A stretch of DNA of 64,000 nucleotides from Blakeslea trispora. Lineage: Eukaryota > Mucoromycota > Mucoromycetes > Mucorales > Choanephoraceae. The notes under the pieces were generated by a model, which did not search any database, was not told the origin of the DNA, and saw only the letters and a list, made by a program, of their open reading frames with translations. Positions 1 through 10,364 of this stretch are shown here, piece after piece. The position numbers and the translations under genes are program-made. Position 1 is the stretch's first letter; every line of letters starts with the position of its first letter. Location of the stretch: contig JAIWNE010000053.1 in NCBI GenBank assembly GCA_025331445.1, positions 155,731 to 219,730 on the forward strand, read 5' to 3'.

Positions 1-73
1 CTTTTAAAATAATTCAACTTGTATTTTTTTTGTACGACAGTTTGATGTCATAAAAAACAATGCACTCAAAGTA

Positions 74-1403
74 CAGTGGGGTTACAAAAAAATAAGATAA
101 AATTTTAATTTTCCGCAAAATCCAGATTACTATCTTCATTGATGTTGGCCTACTAAACACCACTAAACTGTTACTAGATGTCTTAAGACCCTCAAAAATC
201 ATTGAGCATTGTCTGGATTTACTTATAAAGTCTTTATTACTTTAATGATACAGATCTAACTAATTCAGTGGCCAACTAAAATCTACTTGGTCCACCTTTG
301 CGGGAAAGGACGTATCTTATTCTTCTGGGCATGTTTGCAATGAGATTATTCCAATCTCTTGGTCTAAAGCGGTCCCATACTGCTTGCAAACATGCCCTGT
401 GAGCTTCTGCGTTAGGAAAACGCCCATGTCTGCTTCGGTAGGCCTGCACTCGTCGCTTCATGATCATCCAAAGATTTTCAATCGGGTTTAAATCGGGCGA
501 CTGTGCAGGCCAGTCTAGCACCTTCAATCCCTTCTCCACCTTCCAGTCTTTTGCAGCTCTGCATCTATGAACAGGAGCCCCATCTTCCATCAATATTAGA
601 TTTTGCTCCTGTCCATAGAATTCGAGGAGAGGGCCGTTGTATATGGATGATACAAAGCCTTCCCCCTTGCGATCTATATCGCTGCAGAAGTGGAGTCGGG
701 ACTTATGACCAAACCTGATGGCACCCCAAACCATCAAGCTGGTTCTACCACTCTTGAAACTGGGTACTAGACACTCTTCCAAGTACTTTTCATGAGGTCG
801 GCGCCAGATCATTACAGGGGCAGAATTTCTGCCATTTTCGAAAGAACTTTCGTCGGTCCAGATCACCTTCTCCCAGTCTTCTACTGTCCAATTCTTGTAT
901 TTCTTGGCAAATTCAAGCCTCTTCTTTCTATGAAGAGGGTTCAAGAAGGGCTTCTTTTGTGCTACTCGGCACCTATACTTCATTCTGCGTAATGCACGAC
1001 GAACGGTAGCCTTACAGACATTGACTGGCAAAGAGGACGTCAATTCAGCCAAAGTTGCTCTCCTGTTGAGCACAACGACCCGCTTAAGAATCCTTAAAAC
1101 TCTTGGAGTGAGTTTTCTAGGTCTTCCAGATCCTACAGCACGATCTGTGGTACCTTGCATTTTTTGCCTTCTCAACAATGTGTAGACACTGGAAAGCTTT
1201 ACATCTGTAGCTCTCGAAATTTGCTTAGCATTCATACCGTTTTGGCTTAATCTAGCAATAAGACGCTTATCTTCATCAGTTAAGTGGATTCTTTGAGACA
1301 TGTTGATATAAAATAGAGATAAAGGAGATCATCCATTCCATACATTGTTAACATATTTGAAGCGGAAAATTAAAATTTTATCTTATTTTTTGTAACCCCA
1401 CTG
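74..1403 (-). mobile_element. Tc1/mariner-type DNA transposon, apparently complete
   Basis: The element is about 1.33 kb and is bounded by terminal inverted repeats at 74-116 and 1362-1403. The two arms match over 42-43 bases and differ only by one A in a poly-A run. Each end is flanked by TA (72-73 and 1404-1405), the target-site duplication expected for Tc1/mariner insertion. The single transposase gene inside (276-1301, minus strand) has no stop or frameshift. Near-identical repeats and an open frame suggest a recent insertion. Other copies in the genome would show whether it is active. Confidence 0.95.
276..1301 (-). CDS. Tc1-like transposase (DD34E), intact
   Basis: A 341-residue intronless protein of the usual Tc1 transposase length. 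The N-terminus holds two helix-turn-helix segments (about residues 8-45 and 65-110) separated by a GRPRK AT-hook-like motif, the paired DNA-binding layout of Tc1. The catalytic triad is visible: D in IWTDESSF, D in LMEDGAPVHR, and E in SPDLNPIENLW, with exactly 34 residues between the second D and the E. This is the DD34E signature of the Tc1 group. The enzyme cuts and pastes the surrounding element by recognising the terminal repeats at 74-116 and 1362-1403. I see no damage, so it could be functional. It is one of the few mobile-element genes in the window that is not broken. Confidence 0.95.
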   Translation of the reverse strand: MSQRIHLTDEDKRLIARLSQNGMNAKQISRATDVKLSSVYTLLRRQKMQGTTDRAVGSGRPRKLTPRVLRILKRVVVLNRRATLAELTSSLPVNVCKATVRRALRRMKYRCRVAQKKPFLNPLHRKKRLEFAKKYKNWTVEDWEKVIWTDESSFENGRNSAPVMIWRRPHEKYLEECLVPSFKSGRTSLMVWGAIRFGHKSRLHFCSDIDRKGEGFVSSIYNGPLLEFYGQEQNLILMEDGAPVHRCRAAKDWKVEKGLKVLDWPAQSPDLNPIENLWMIMKRRVQAYRSRHGRFPNAEAHRACLQAVWDRFRPRDWNNLIANMPRRIRYVLSRKGGPSRF

Positions 1404-1405
1404 TA

Positions 1406-2337
1406 CTTGCTTTATGATAATTTTTTCTTTTTAAAAATCACTCATAAACAAAACAATCGTGCGCTTGGTTTTGAAATGCGACAACCATCATCGTATGCCG
1501 AAGGACTTTGTAAGGTATCCCAGGGTGCGTCGTGACGTATTATTATAGGGCTTGGTAGCTATCCTATGCTGCGACAAAGGTCATCGCCTGTGTGATAGTA
1601 GACTTTGTGCTTTGCTGTTGCCTTGCCAGGGCCGCTCTAATAAGCGCATTGCTTTTCTACACATCTCATCACTTAGATTGGATTGATGCATGTACAAAGC
1701 TAAGTATTAAGTTTCTACTGTAGGAGTTTGCGAATAATTAACTCAAATTGTATGTAACTATGTAGATAGTAATTAATTCGCTGATCACAGATACTAAACT
1801 TGTTATATATGGCGTTCATACACAGCTCTCCATCCTGGGACACTAAAATCATCTTGTCTTGTAATGCAACTCAGTGTACACAAATACCAAGGACATAGTT
1901 ACCTTTTTTTTTCCACAATAATCTTCTCCCTGGCTTGAATATAAACTATGTTTATTGGCACTTTTACCACACTTAGAAGCATCCCCAGCGGACCTGTCAA
2001 TTTTTTTTAAAATTAAATCTAAACGGTTTGATCTCCATGGAAACATTAACATTTATTGTAATAAAGTATAACTCTCATATTCTTATGCTTTTTTACTATT
2101 ATATACTATTTTATTAATAGAAAAAAAAAAAGAAGCTTAGTCACGCCCAGGCGAATCAAAGGGACCATAACTAGCCATGCCCTTACAATGGTCTTTTTCC
2201 GTCAATCTGACAATGCTTGGATTCACAAGTTGAGAAAGCAAAGGAGGAGGGGAGACAGAGTATCTTGCTTGCTTTAAATTCTCTTTGTGAGATGTATGCA
2301 GATTTTGAATTGCTTTCAGTGTGTTTTCGAGCTGACA
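1406..2337. other. Gene-free stretch
   Basis: I see no convincing gene. Around 1,450-1,680 the base composition is richer in G and C than the surroundings, which hints at an old coding relic, but every frame is broken and I recognise nothing in it. Confidence 0.4.
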
Positions 2338-2910
2338 CTACAATAGAAGAAAGCTAAGTAAAGGCCAACTAATTTCTGATACAAGTTGACATTTGCATAC
2401 CTTGAAGCTCCAATAAAATCGAATTGTCTGCTGAAGGAATTCCTCCTTGTCCTTAAAATCAGGCTTTATCTCCAAAATATCTTCTCTCCAAAGGTGAAAG
2501 ATATTTTCATTGAAGGACAAAGACCAGAGCTTTATCTTGTCCTCTGCAAACAGAAAAAAAGGGGAAGAGTTAAATGAATATGACGTTTTTCTAGCTCCAT
2601 ATAATACTATGAGTTTACCTACAGCATGAACAAAGAAAATTTTCACCGTCTGAAAGACATCAAGTGAGGCATACTTCAGTTCGTCCGCTATTGTCTTGAG
2701 CATCGAAAGAACGGCGAACATGCCTTTGTGGTGATCGAAGTTTATTTTGGTTATGTCAGTGTTTTTAAACACACCAGAGACTTCTACAACGCAGACTTCA
2801 ATATCGTGGAAATCTTGCAGCCTGATTACTCCGTCAGCATTGTAACAGAATCTGCCGTCTTTGAACTGCCCCTTTTGCTTTAATTGTCTAACGTGCCTTC
2901 AGTCTTAAAA
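2338..2910 (-). pseudogene. Decayed gene of an unrecognised family
   Basis: Reading the minus strand, two stretches join across a good intron (GTAAAC... to ...TTTGCAG, about 2553-2613). They give a protein-like sequence containing DGRFCYNADGVIRLQDFHD, then INFDHHKGMFAVLSMLKTIA, then EDKIKLWSLSFNENIFHLWR. The composition and the in-frame intron argue for real former coding sequence. No start codon is visible, and a stop lies upstream near 2,900, so the piece is truncated at the 5' side. I believe it belongs to a multicopy protein family of unknown function in Mucorales, but that is from memory and unchecked. Its upstream end stops close to the inverted repeat at 2927-3076. Confidence 0.55.
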
Positions 2911-2926
2911 CGCCGAAAAAATCATC

Positions 2927-3076
2927 AAACTTTGAAGAGCTTCACAGAAAAACTTTTGCAGGCAAAAAACAAAATCCAACCTTTTAATGTTGTTTTAAAT
3001 ATGTTTTAGAACAATGTTAAAAGTTTAGAATTTTTTTTTGCCTGCAAAAGTTTTTCTGTGAAGCTCTTCAAAGTTT
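2927..3076. repeat. Perfect 43-bp inverted repeat with 64-bp loop
   Basis: Bases 2927-2969 are the exact reverse complement of 3034-3076. The shared core reads through GAAGAGCTTCACAGAAAAAC and TTTTGCAGGC. The 64 bp between the arms is AT-rich and has no ORF. Weaker similarity may continue outside the arms. A transcript of this region would fold into a long perfect hairpin. It could be the fold-back end of a small non-autonomous element or a local inverted duplication. Confidence 0.9.
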
Positions 3077-3207
3077 GTCGGTTCCCGAAATTTTTTGGCT
3101 GGGAGGTATATGAGAACCCCAAATCTTGAAACAAGGTCTTTACAGGGCCTAAAATTAATCAAAACATGTATTACTGAAATTTGAGAAAAATTAGAGCACA
3201 GCCACAT

Positions 3208-4011
3208 GATATAAGAATTTAGTACTAGACGCGAATAAACTTACATAGATTAAGCCTGAACCAACCTGAGGGGGGGGGGGTTTAAGAGGAGAGTTGTCCT
3301 TCCCTCTAAAAAACTGTGTATAGATTACCTCCAACATAGAAAAACCTAAAGTGTAAACATTGTCTTAGTTTTTCTGTTTCTTAGACATCGTTTTAGCTCT
3401 TGAATGGATCGCTTACCTCTTCTTAAGAAAAGAACAAATAAAAAAAGGCCTATTCATTTTGATCAGTACAGATATGCGACAACAATCATGATAAAATACA
3501 TGCCTTTCTTCCAAACAGTTACTTTTCTGGATGTCATCTAGACAGCAAGAAAGCGCGGAGTAATTACTCTAAGAGATCATTAGCAATTATTTCACAGCCT
3601 AAAGAACAGCCTTGTTACCTTTGTTTGTAATGTATTCATTCTAAATAATAATCAAAGAAAGAAAAGAAGGAAAAGGTACTTTTTTTTTCTTTTGTTTTTA
3701 TAAATTAGATTGACTACATTACTGATCAGTTGTCCTCATTGTCTGATATATTGATTGTTTGTTTGATCTTTGTGTAAATTGGTCTGGGCTCTGCTATAAA
3801 CAATGAACACCCTGGTTCTTTATTTAACAATACAAAAAAGACCAAATCTTCATTCTTATCATGAAAAGAGTAAAGCTTGATGTAGATCATTTACCTTGAT
3901 TACTGTTCATTATTCTGTAGTGAAAAGAGAAAAAAAAGAGTAGGATGATACATTAATGCCTTTGCATCAGTGAAAGCATGCGAGTAAATCATGTCATACA
4001 AATCATATATA
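3208..4011. other. Gene-free stretch
   Basis: AT-rich DNA with a G run near 3,271 and poly-T tracts near 3,680. I see no gene, RNA or repeat I can support. Confidence 0.4.
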
Positions 4012-4190
4012 TACTGTCGATTTGCTGAATGAAAAGGTACTCGAACTGATGCCTGGTGAATCCGTCACTTTGACTTTGGCAGATAAAGCCGACTATTCAC
4101 AAGAAAGAAAATGCCAGCAATGAAGTCTACAGAGTTTCTGATGAGTATCTTCAAACGCAGAACCCAAGCAACTTTCCTCCTGCAAGTAGA
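4012..4190 (+). pseudogene. Helitron (Pif1-like) helicase fragment, copy A
   Basis: The plus strand reads VDLLNEKVLELMPGESVTL and, after a frame change, a segment with SDEYLQTQNPSNFPPA. These match the region of Helitron Rep/helicase proteins that ends in the usual NPSGLPPHKL-like motif. The fragment is only about 60 codons long, is frameshifted, and loses similarity after 4,190. A second, longer copy lies at 53489-54000 and aligns base by base with this one over about 180 bp. Confidence 0.7.
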
Positions 4191-4374
4191 GTTTACTTTA
4201 ACTCTCATACTGACAATCTGAAAAACTACAACTTGTATTGGAACAAATGGGGACAGTTCCCCAAAGAAAAAGAATCAAAAATTACTTCAATACACCATAT
4301 CAATAGAATAAATAAATTTATATTCATAACCTTCTTACTAGAACAGTTCTAATATACACTTGAAATAAGGGCAG

Positions 4375-4478
4375 TGGTATATAAGGATCGTGGTATATAA
4401 AGTTTATATAATATTTTGAAACTCAGGTATGGATTGGGTGCGTCGTGGTATATAAGGATTTAGGGTCATGGTATATAA
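4375..4478. repeat. Four scattered copies of TGGTATATAA
   Basis: The ten-base word TGGTATATAA occurs at 4375, 4391, 4446 and 4469. Copies one and three extend to GTGGTATATAAGGAT. They sit between a Helitron scrap and a transposase scrap, so they may be sub-terminal repeats of a decayed element. Confidence 0.6.
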
Positions 4479-4546
4479 CCTCACTGATGATGTGCGAGCA
4501 AAACTGGATTTTGCACTGAAAAAAAGCTGAAATCTATCCAAGAAGA

Positions 4547-4716
4547 CGAAACGAAGACGAAAGTAAAGAGAGTTTTGTAATTGAACAGGAAATAAGGTAC
4601 AGCGAAAACTGTATCTTTGTAGATGAAAAGGACTTCAACCTGCACATCAACCGCTCACAGGCAAGAGCTGAAAGAGGACAGCCTGCTTGGAATCAGGTCG
4701 ATTTGAGGACTTTATA
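4547..4716 (+). pseudogene. IS630/Tc1-like DDE transposase fragment
   Basis: The open stretch reads RYSENCIFVDEKDFNLHINR followed by SQARAERGQPAWNQVD. This is the block around the first catalytic aspartate (F-V-D-E) of IS630-type DDE_3 transposases. The remaining catalytic residues are missing and a stop follows at 4714. A related but different copy, with the motif CIFIDEVGFHVNM, is present on the minus strand near 52,130. The relic ends about 115 bp before the CUS1 start codon, so it may form part of that gene's promoter or 5' leader. Confidence 0.65.
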
Positions 4717-4831
4717 GATCTGCTAATTTATGCTTTGGTTTCTATCATTCAGTGACTGTTCATCAAGCAGAATTAAAAAGCTGTCTTTTTTTTTTTAGGC
4801 CTTTTTTTTTTATTCTGATTATTGTTGAGTC

Positions 4832-6796
4832 ATGTCAGCAGTCGCAGCAACACAAAACGACAGTATCCTTGATAAAAAGGATGAAACAAAAGCTCAACAT
4901 CACAAGGTGAGAAGGAGAAACAAAAAGAAGAGCAAGAAACAACGCCAAGAAGAAGAAGCACAACGTAAGGCAGTAAGTAATGAAGCGCGTATTCTATACA
5001 AAACAAGCTTTTCTGACTCTATAAAAAAATAGTCGCAACAACAACAAAACGAAGATGAGCAAGTACCAGATGATGTGGAAATTGAGTATGTGGTTCAGCC
5101 AGTTGACATGTCTCAGTTAAAGACTATGGACGGTTTATCCAACCTTGATGAAAACACTCTTCAGCAGTTTTCTGACATCTTTAAACACTTTCAAACAGGC
5201 AAACCAGAAGACAATGAAGAGGTAAATAATATCAATTAGCAAGGGAGAATGTAATGACTGAGCAATCATTGGCATAGGAATTTCCTGTGCTTGATAATAC
5301 AGCACCATCATCTGAAATAAAGGAAGACAATTCAGACGACGATGAAGACGGAGACAAAGACTCGGACCAACCCTTGTCCAAGAAGAAGATGAAGAAGATT
5401 CAACGTCTGACTGTAGCTGAGTTGAAACAGCTTGTAAAGAAACCCGAAGTTGTTGAGGCAAGTATGGCTTATTCTTGTTATGATTTATCTCATGCTTATT
5501 CTCTCTTTTATAAAGTGGTGGGATGTAACAGCCAATGATCCCAAATTGTTAGTCTCACTTAAATCATACCGTAATTCAGTACCAGTACCTGCACATTGGA
5601 GTATGAAGCGAAAATACCTTCAAGGAAAGCGTGGTATTGAGAAGCCACCATGGGAATTGCCTGATTTCATCAAGGATACAGGTATTATGGAAATGCGTGA
5701 TGCTGTGAAAGAAAAAGAAAATGCAGCTGGACTCAAGAGCAAGATGAAGGAGAAGGTGGCACCCAAGATGGGCAAACTCGATATCGATTATCAAAAGTTA
5801 CACGACGCCTTTTTCAGATTTCAGACAAGAGGCAAATACACGATGCATGGCGAGTTATATTATGAAGGTAAAGAATTCGAGACGAAATTAAAAGAACAAA
5901 AGCCAGGTCAACTATCGGAAGATCTGAAGGAGGCACTCAATATGCCACCGTTGGCTCCACCTCCATGGTTGATCAATATGCAGCGTTATGGACCACCACC
6001 CAGCTATCCTAACCTCAAGATCCCCGGTCTAAATGCTCCTATACCCGAAGGTGCTCAATGGGGTTACCATCCCGGTGGTTGGGGTAGACCTCCTGTAGAT
6101 GAATACAACCGTCCTCTCTATGGTGACGTGTTTGGTGTTGCCCAGCCAACAGCTGCACCTCCCGAGATTGTTGAACCCGTAGATAAACAACTATGGGGTG
6201 AACTTGATCCAGAAGAAGAATATGAAGAAGAATCGGAAGAGGAAGAAGAGGAAGAGGAAGAGGAAGAAGAAAGTCAAGGACAAGACGAAGCACCTACAAC
6301 TGCTGCTGATGACCTGAATGATGGCCTGGCCACTCCCTCTGGCATGCAATCCATTGCCTCTGGTCTTGAGACACCCGACCATATCGAACTACGTAAAGAT
6401 CGTAAACGTGAAGAAGAGGACGGACCCAAGCAACTCTACCAAGTCTTGCCTGAAGTTCAAAAGAACATCTCTGGCTTCATGGGCTCGCAACATGGTTATG
6501 ATTTGACTTCTGTTGAAAAGCCAGTTATTGCACCACCACCAGGCAGACAACAAGTCCCTGCTAAGCGAAAGGCAAATGATGTGGATGTGGCTATTGATCC
6601 TAGTGAACTAGAAAGTGGTTTAGATGAAGCTACCTTGCGTGCTAAATATGAAGCCCAGATGCGTGCCAAATTACCATCGAGTGGTGACAATGAGGATCTA
6701 TCTGATATGTATGCTGAACATGCCAGTCGACAAGCAAAGAAAGCAAAAGCATCAGAAAATAGAAAGGAAGGAAAGAAGAAGGAATTTAAGTTTTAA
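4832..6796 (+). CDS. CUS1: Splicing factor 3B subunit 2 (SF3b145/SAP145), Cus1 homologue
   Basis: Part of the SF3b complex of the U2 snRNP, which helps anchor U2 at the intron branch site. Four exons (4832-4972, 5033-5221, 5278-5457, 5516-6796) encode 596 residues. The third intron is a GC-AG intron (AG/GCAAGT donor at 5458). Conserved blocks of the family are clear: DPKLLVSLKSYRNSVPVPAHW, KRKYLQGKRGIEKPPWELPD, IDYQKLHDAFFRFQTRGK (DUF382), and the proline-rich PSP block with RYGPPPSYPNLKIPGLNAPI. A basic Lys/Arg N-terminus and a long glutamate run (about 6213-6272) are typical. The stop overlaps the 3' coding end of the convergent BRR6-like gene by 11 bp. Identification is firm; the start is the first ATG of the basic exon. 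Confidence 0.95.
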
Positions 6797-7574
6797 TGTC
6801 AATAAAATTCGAGATGATAAAGAAACTAAACAACAATAAACAGACAATGACCTAGTCATATCGATTGAGTTTGAGTCAATGAAATCCATTAGCAAGCTTA
6901 CCATGGCTTTAAGACTAAGTGAATCAACAAACCCGTTCAATAGTTCACCAACCACTTGTGCTGCTACTTTGGTAGTACTTGCTAGTATTGGCTGATATTG
7001 CCTACATGTAAAATAAGACTTGTTAAGGATGTCACTTGTTATTTCTTTTTTTTTGTTTCTCTTTTTCTCTCTCTCTTGTAAAAGGATATTTATCCCATTC
7101 ACTACAAATAGATTGCCAAACTGCTCCAGCCAATTCAGGACCACACTGATGTTTTACGTAATTTTGGTGACATTGTCGGGCTTTTTCTGCATATTCTGAA
7201 ATTTCCAAACAAAATCAATCACTGCTTATTTTCTTCTTTTCTTCTTTTTATTACCTTCAAGTTTCAACTGACAACGTGATTCTATCTCTGCAGTCAATGA
7301 TCTGAGTAGTTGATAGGTTATGAATAGAATAGCAAAAATGCCTATAGCTCGCATGATGACTCGTAGATAGCTAAAGACAGTGATGAGATTGTTTACAAGG
7401 TAAGGATCATCCTAGTGATTTAAACCTGGAGATAATGATTGGTATATCGGGTGTTGCCAAATAACGAAAGCAACTGTCAATTAAATGCTTTATTCTCGAA
7501 AAAGGATCAACAGGAGGGGTTTCCTGTATGACCCTTTGTCTTTTAGTAGGTCTTTTATCTTCAAAGCTTGACAT
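6786..7574 (-). CDS. Brr6/Brl1-like nuclear envelope protein
   Basis: Brr6 and Brl1 are integral nuclear-envelope proteins that act in nuclear pore assembly and lipid balance. Five exons (7574-7426, 7370-7255, 7195-7090, 7007-6902, 6851-6786) give 180 residues. A first membrane segment follows DIPIIISSYLRVIMRAIGIF. The lumenal domain holds the family cysteines: RQCHQNYVKHQCGPE, QSICSEWDKC. The second membrane segment (IVCLLLFSFFIISNFI) closes the protein. Intron 3 (7008-7089) is not GT-AG. It starts ATATCCTTTT, contains TCCTTAAC and ends TTTTAC, the signals of a U12-type AT-AC intron. Splicing there restores the conserved WDKC cysteine. The last 11 coding bases overlap the end of CUS1 on the other strand. 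Family assignment rests on the cysteine pattern and the two membrane segments. Confidence 0.85.
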
Positions 7575-7887
7575 GCTTTTTAGATAAAATAAAAAAGAAA
7601 AAAAAAACCCAAAAAAAACACAGGGAAATGTGACGGACATTTGAATGAAATCATTGTTTATTGCTAAAGAAAACTACTTCAAGCTGGTTTCTACAGTACC
7701 ATCATTAACATGGTTTTTACGTATAAAGAGCGACTATCTCAACAGCCTGATGAAATCAAAATGTCATAAAGATTTTATAAAATCAGAATTTTAAAAAAAA
7801 AAGAAAAAATAATGCATTTCTTTCCTCTTTGTTTCTCTCTCTTTTTTTTTTCTCTTTTTAAAAAGGTAGAATACACCTTAAAGTCTA

Positions 7888-10364
7888 ATGATAAAAAACA
7901 ATAGCTTTGATTCATCCTTTTGGCCACCCAATTCAGCAGACAAAGTCCTAAACTATCATCTTGGCTTACAGACATTATTTGATAGACTTGCATGTTCCGT
8001 AAGCGAGAATATAACCATCGCAACTTTTTTACAGAAACGTATTGAAGTAGAAACAGCCATTACTCAATTGCTCTCTTCTACCCTGGACTCACCCAAAGCA
8101 ACCGCACTTGAACAAATGGAAAATGCACCCAACACAAGTCTAAAGAGTGCATTCTACACCATCTGTCAAGAAAGTACCGAAGCAATCCATTGTCATAAAC
8201 TTCGAACCAATTTGTTGACACAAGAAGTACTTGAGCCATTGTTGGATTTTACACACGAATTTGACCAGATGATCTCTTTGGCTAAAACAGAATTGAAAGA
8301 GCAAATTTCGGAATTTGAGCATGAGGCACAGTCGGCTCAAATGACTCAGTCTGTCTATTGGTCTCGCTGTAAGGCTCTCATGAATGCATGTCCTCAATTC
8401 AAAAGAAGCAATCGACTCGATCATCAATTTCTACCAACACTAAAGTCCTTACAGGATCATGGTATAGGCCTATCCAAGGAACAGATAATGAACCAACTGG
8501 CAAAAGCAGGTCATGAAAACGATTTCGATAACCAAGATGTATGGCAAAGACTACTGGCATTTGGTTTTCTCAAGCCTGTAGAAACTAACAATGAATCCCC
8601 TCTTTACAAATTACAATATGATGTCATGGATTGTTACCTGAAGCAGTCTACAAACGATCATAGTCATTTTGTTGGTCTATTCAAGTCAGCTCACCCTTCT
8701 GAAACAATTCATAAAGCATATATGGAAATGATACGTGCTGAAAGAGCGTACAAGGAAAAGGTGGCGTCTGCAGATAGGATGCGAATGAAACTTGAAGAGA
8801 ATTTGGTAAAAAAAAAAAAAAAAGAAACAAAAAAAGGCCAGCATAAAAGGCAATATTAATGAACTTGGTAGTTTGACTGCTTAAATGAAATGGAGCAATG
8901 GGAGAAGAAAAGGATGATTGTCCTGAAAGAAGGTAACTTATGAAACCAAATCTTGATTGTATGTGTTACTCACTTTCTTGAAGTATTTCATTCAATGATG
9001 ACCACATTTTCTAGTTCAATTTCAATTATGAGTCAGACTTACAACCAAATGTCATTATTTCAAGAAACATTGAATGCTGAAAAAGACATTTCTTACATTG
9101 TCCAGCAGTACAAAACTGGTCCATTCTGTCCAAAACCATTTGTTTTCGAGAATTTCTTTGATGAACAAACTAGCGATCAAATATTTGGAATTCCGATAGA
9201 AAAGGCTGCAGAGTTTCAAAAGGCATTTGTACCACCTATCATTTCATGCACACTACAACTCATTCAACAAGGTAAAGAAAAGAAAAATAAGTTTTTTACA
9301 TGTCAATCTCTTTAACTTTTCCTCTTGATTCAGATATTGAAGCATTGCCCTTTGATGATAGAGCTGAAAGAATCAAGACTGTATGGTGTCAAGCTAAAGA
9401 TATAAAGAGCATGAATCAGATCTGCAAAGAGTTGAACCATCTGTCATCCATAGAAGAGCTTGCAAAGGCACTAGAATCTTATGATGCTTGTACGCTTGCC
9501 AATATCATTAGAATTTATTTGCTAGAGTTACCTGAATGCCTCTTGACATTTGATTTCTATGAGACAGTCAAGATTCTTTATTCAGTTCAACAGCATGATG
9601 AAAAGAGTCGAATCATATCGATTGCTAAACTACTATCGACTTTGCCATCAACTAATTATCAAACAATCAAGGCATTTTGTCTTCATTTGTCTAGGTAATG
9701 AATACAACACTATATCTTTTTAGACACTAATAACACGATATATATATATATACGTAGATTATTGCCATACCAATCATCAGAGGAGTTTCTTCAGACTATA
9801 TTGTATTTGTTTAGTCATGTTCTTTTACGCCCAAGAATATATTTATCTACTAATGTACATGATCATCACCCTAAAAGGCTATTGCGCGATTTGCTTTTGT
9901 CCTTTGACAAAGTCTTTAGTGCAGAAACCGACAAGAGCCAAGAGCAAAATGTATCTCGATTGACTATTGCGGCTGACACCTATTTCATTCAGAATCCAGT
10001 ATCATCTCTTCCTCCCTTACCTCCTAAAGACACGCATTTAAACAGTTTTCATTTGAGCCGCCCAAGTGATACCAGAGTTCGATTCAACTACAACTCAACT
10101 GGGATACCAATCGTACCTCATTCATCCGTCACACTATTTCAAGACCCTGAGCATAGTCAAGCAACAACACCAAACCATCAAACGTTCATGATAGAGGATG
10201 ATAGCAGCCTGAACCCCGATAGATTGTCTACTGATATTAGCTTTGTTCTGGATTCAGATGATAGTGATGATAGCAGTCAGACAAAACCTACAGAGCATGA
10301 TAATTTCTCAACCAAGGATATATTGGACAATATTGACTTGCAAGACAATTATTCTTATTCATAA
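7888..10364 (+). CDS. F-BAR, DEP and RhoGAP domain protein (Rgd2-like)
   Basis: Likely a membrane-associated Rho GTPase regulator acting in polarity and cell-wall signalling. Five exons (7888-8805, 8872-8932, 8984-9271, 9334-9694, 9758-10364) give 744 residues. An F-BAR helical region runs from residue 10 to about 175. A DEP-like domain (about 180-250, with DVWQRLLAFGFLKP) is inserted before a second helical block (AYMEMIRAERAYKEKVASAD). A RhoGAP domain starts at FENFFDEQ and IFGIPIEKA and ends near the fourth intron. The expected arginine-finger block (GIFRVSG in active GAPs) is replaced by IEALPFDDRAERIKTVW, so GAP activity is uncertain. The C-terminal tail is acidic and serine-rich. Yeast Rgd2 shares the domain set; I recall its relatives also lack the classic motif, but this is not checked. 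Confidence 0.85.

Noticed and set aside
7407..7440. A tiny intron (GTTTAAATCACTAG, 14 bases) to join BRR6-like exons 1 and 2.
   Set aside because: Too short to splice and out of frame. A 55-base intron from the same donor to TTTAG at 7371 keeps the frame and the conserved sequence.
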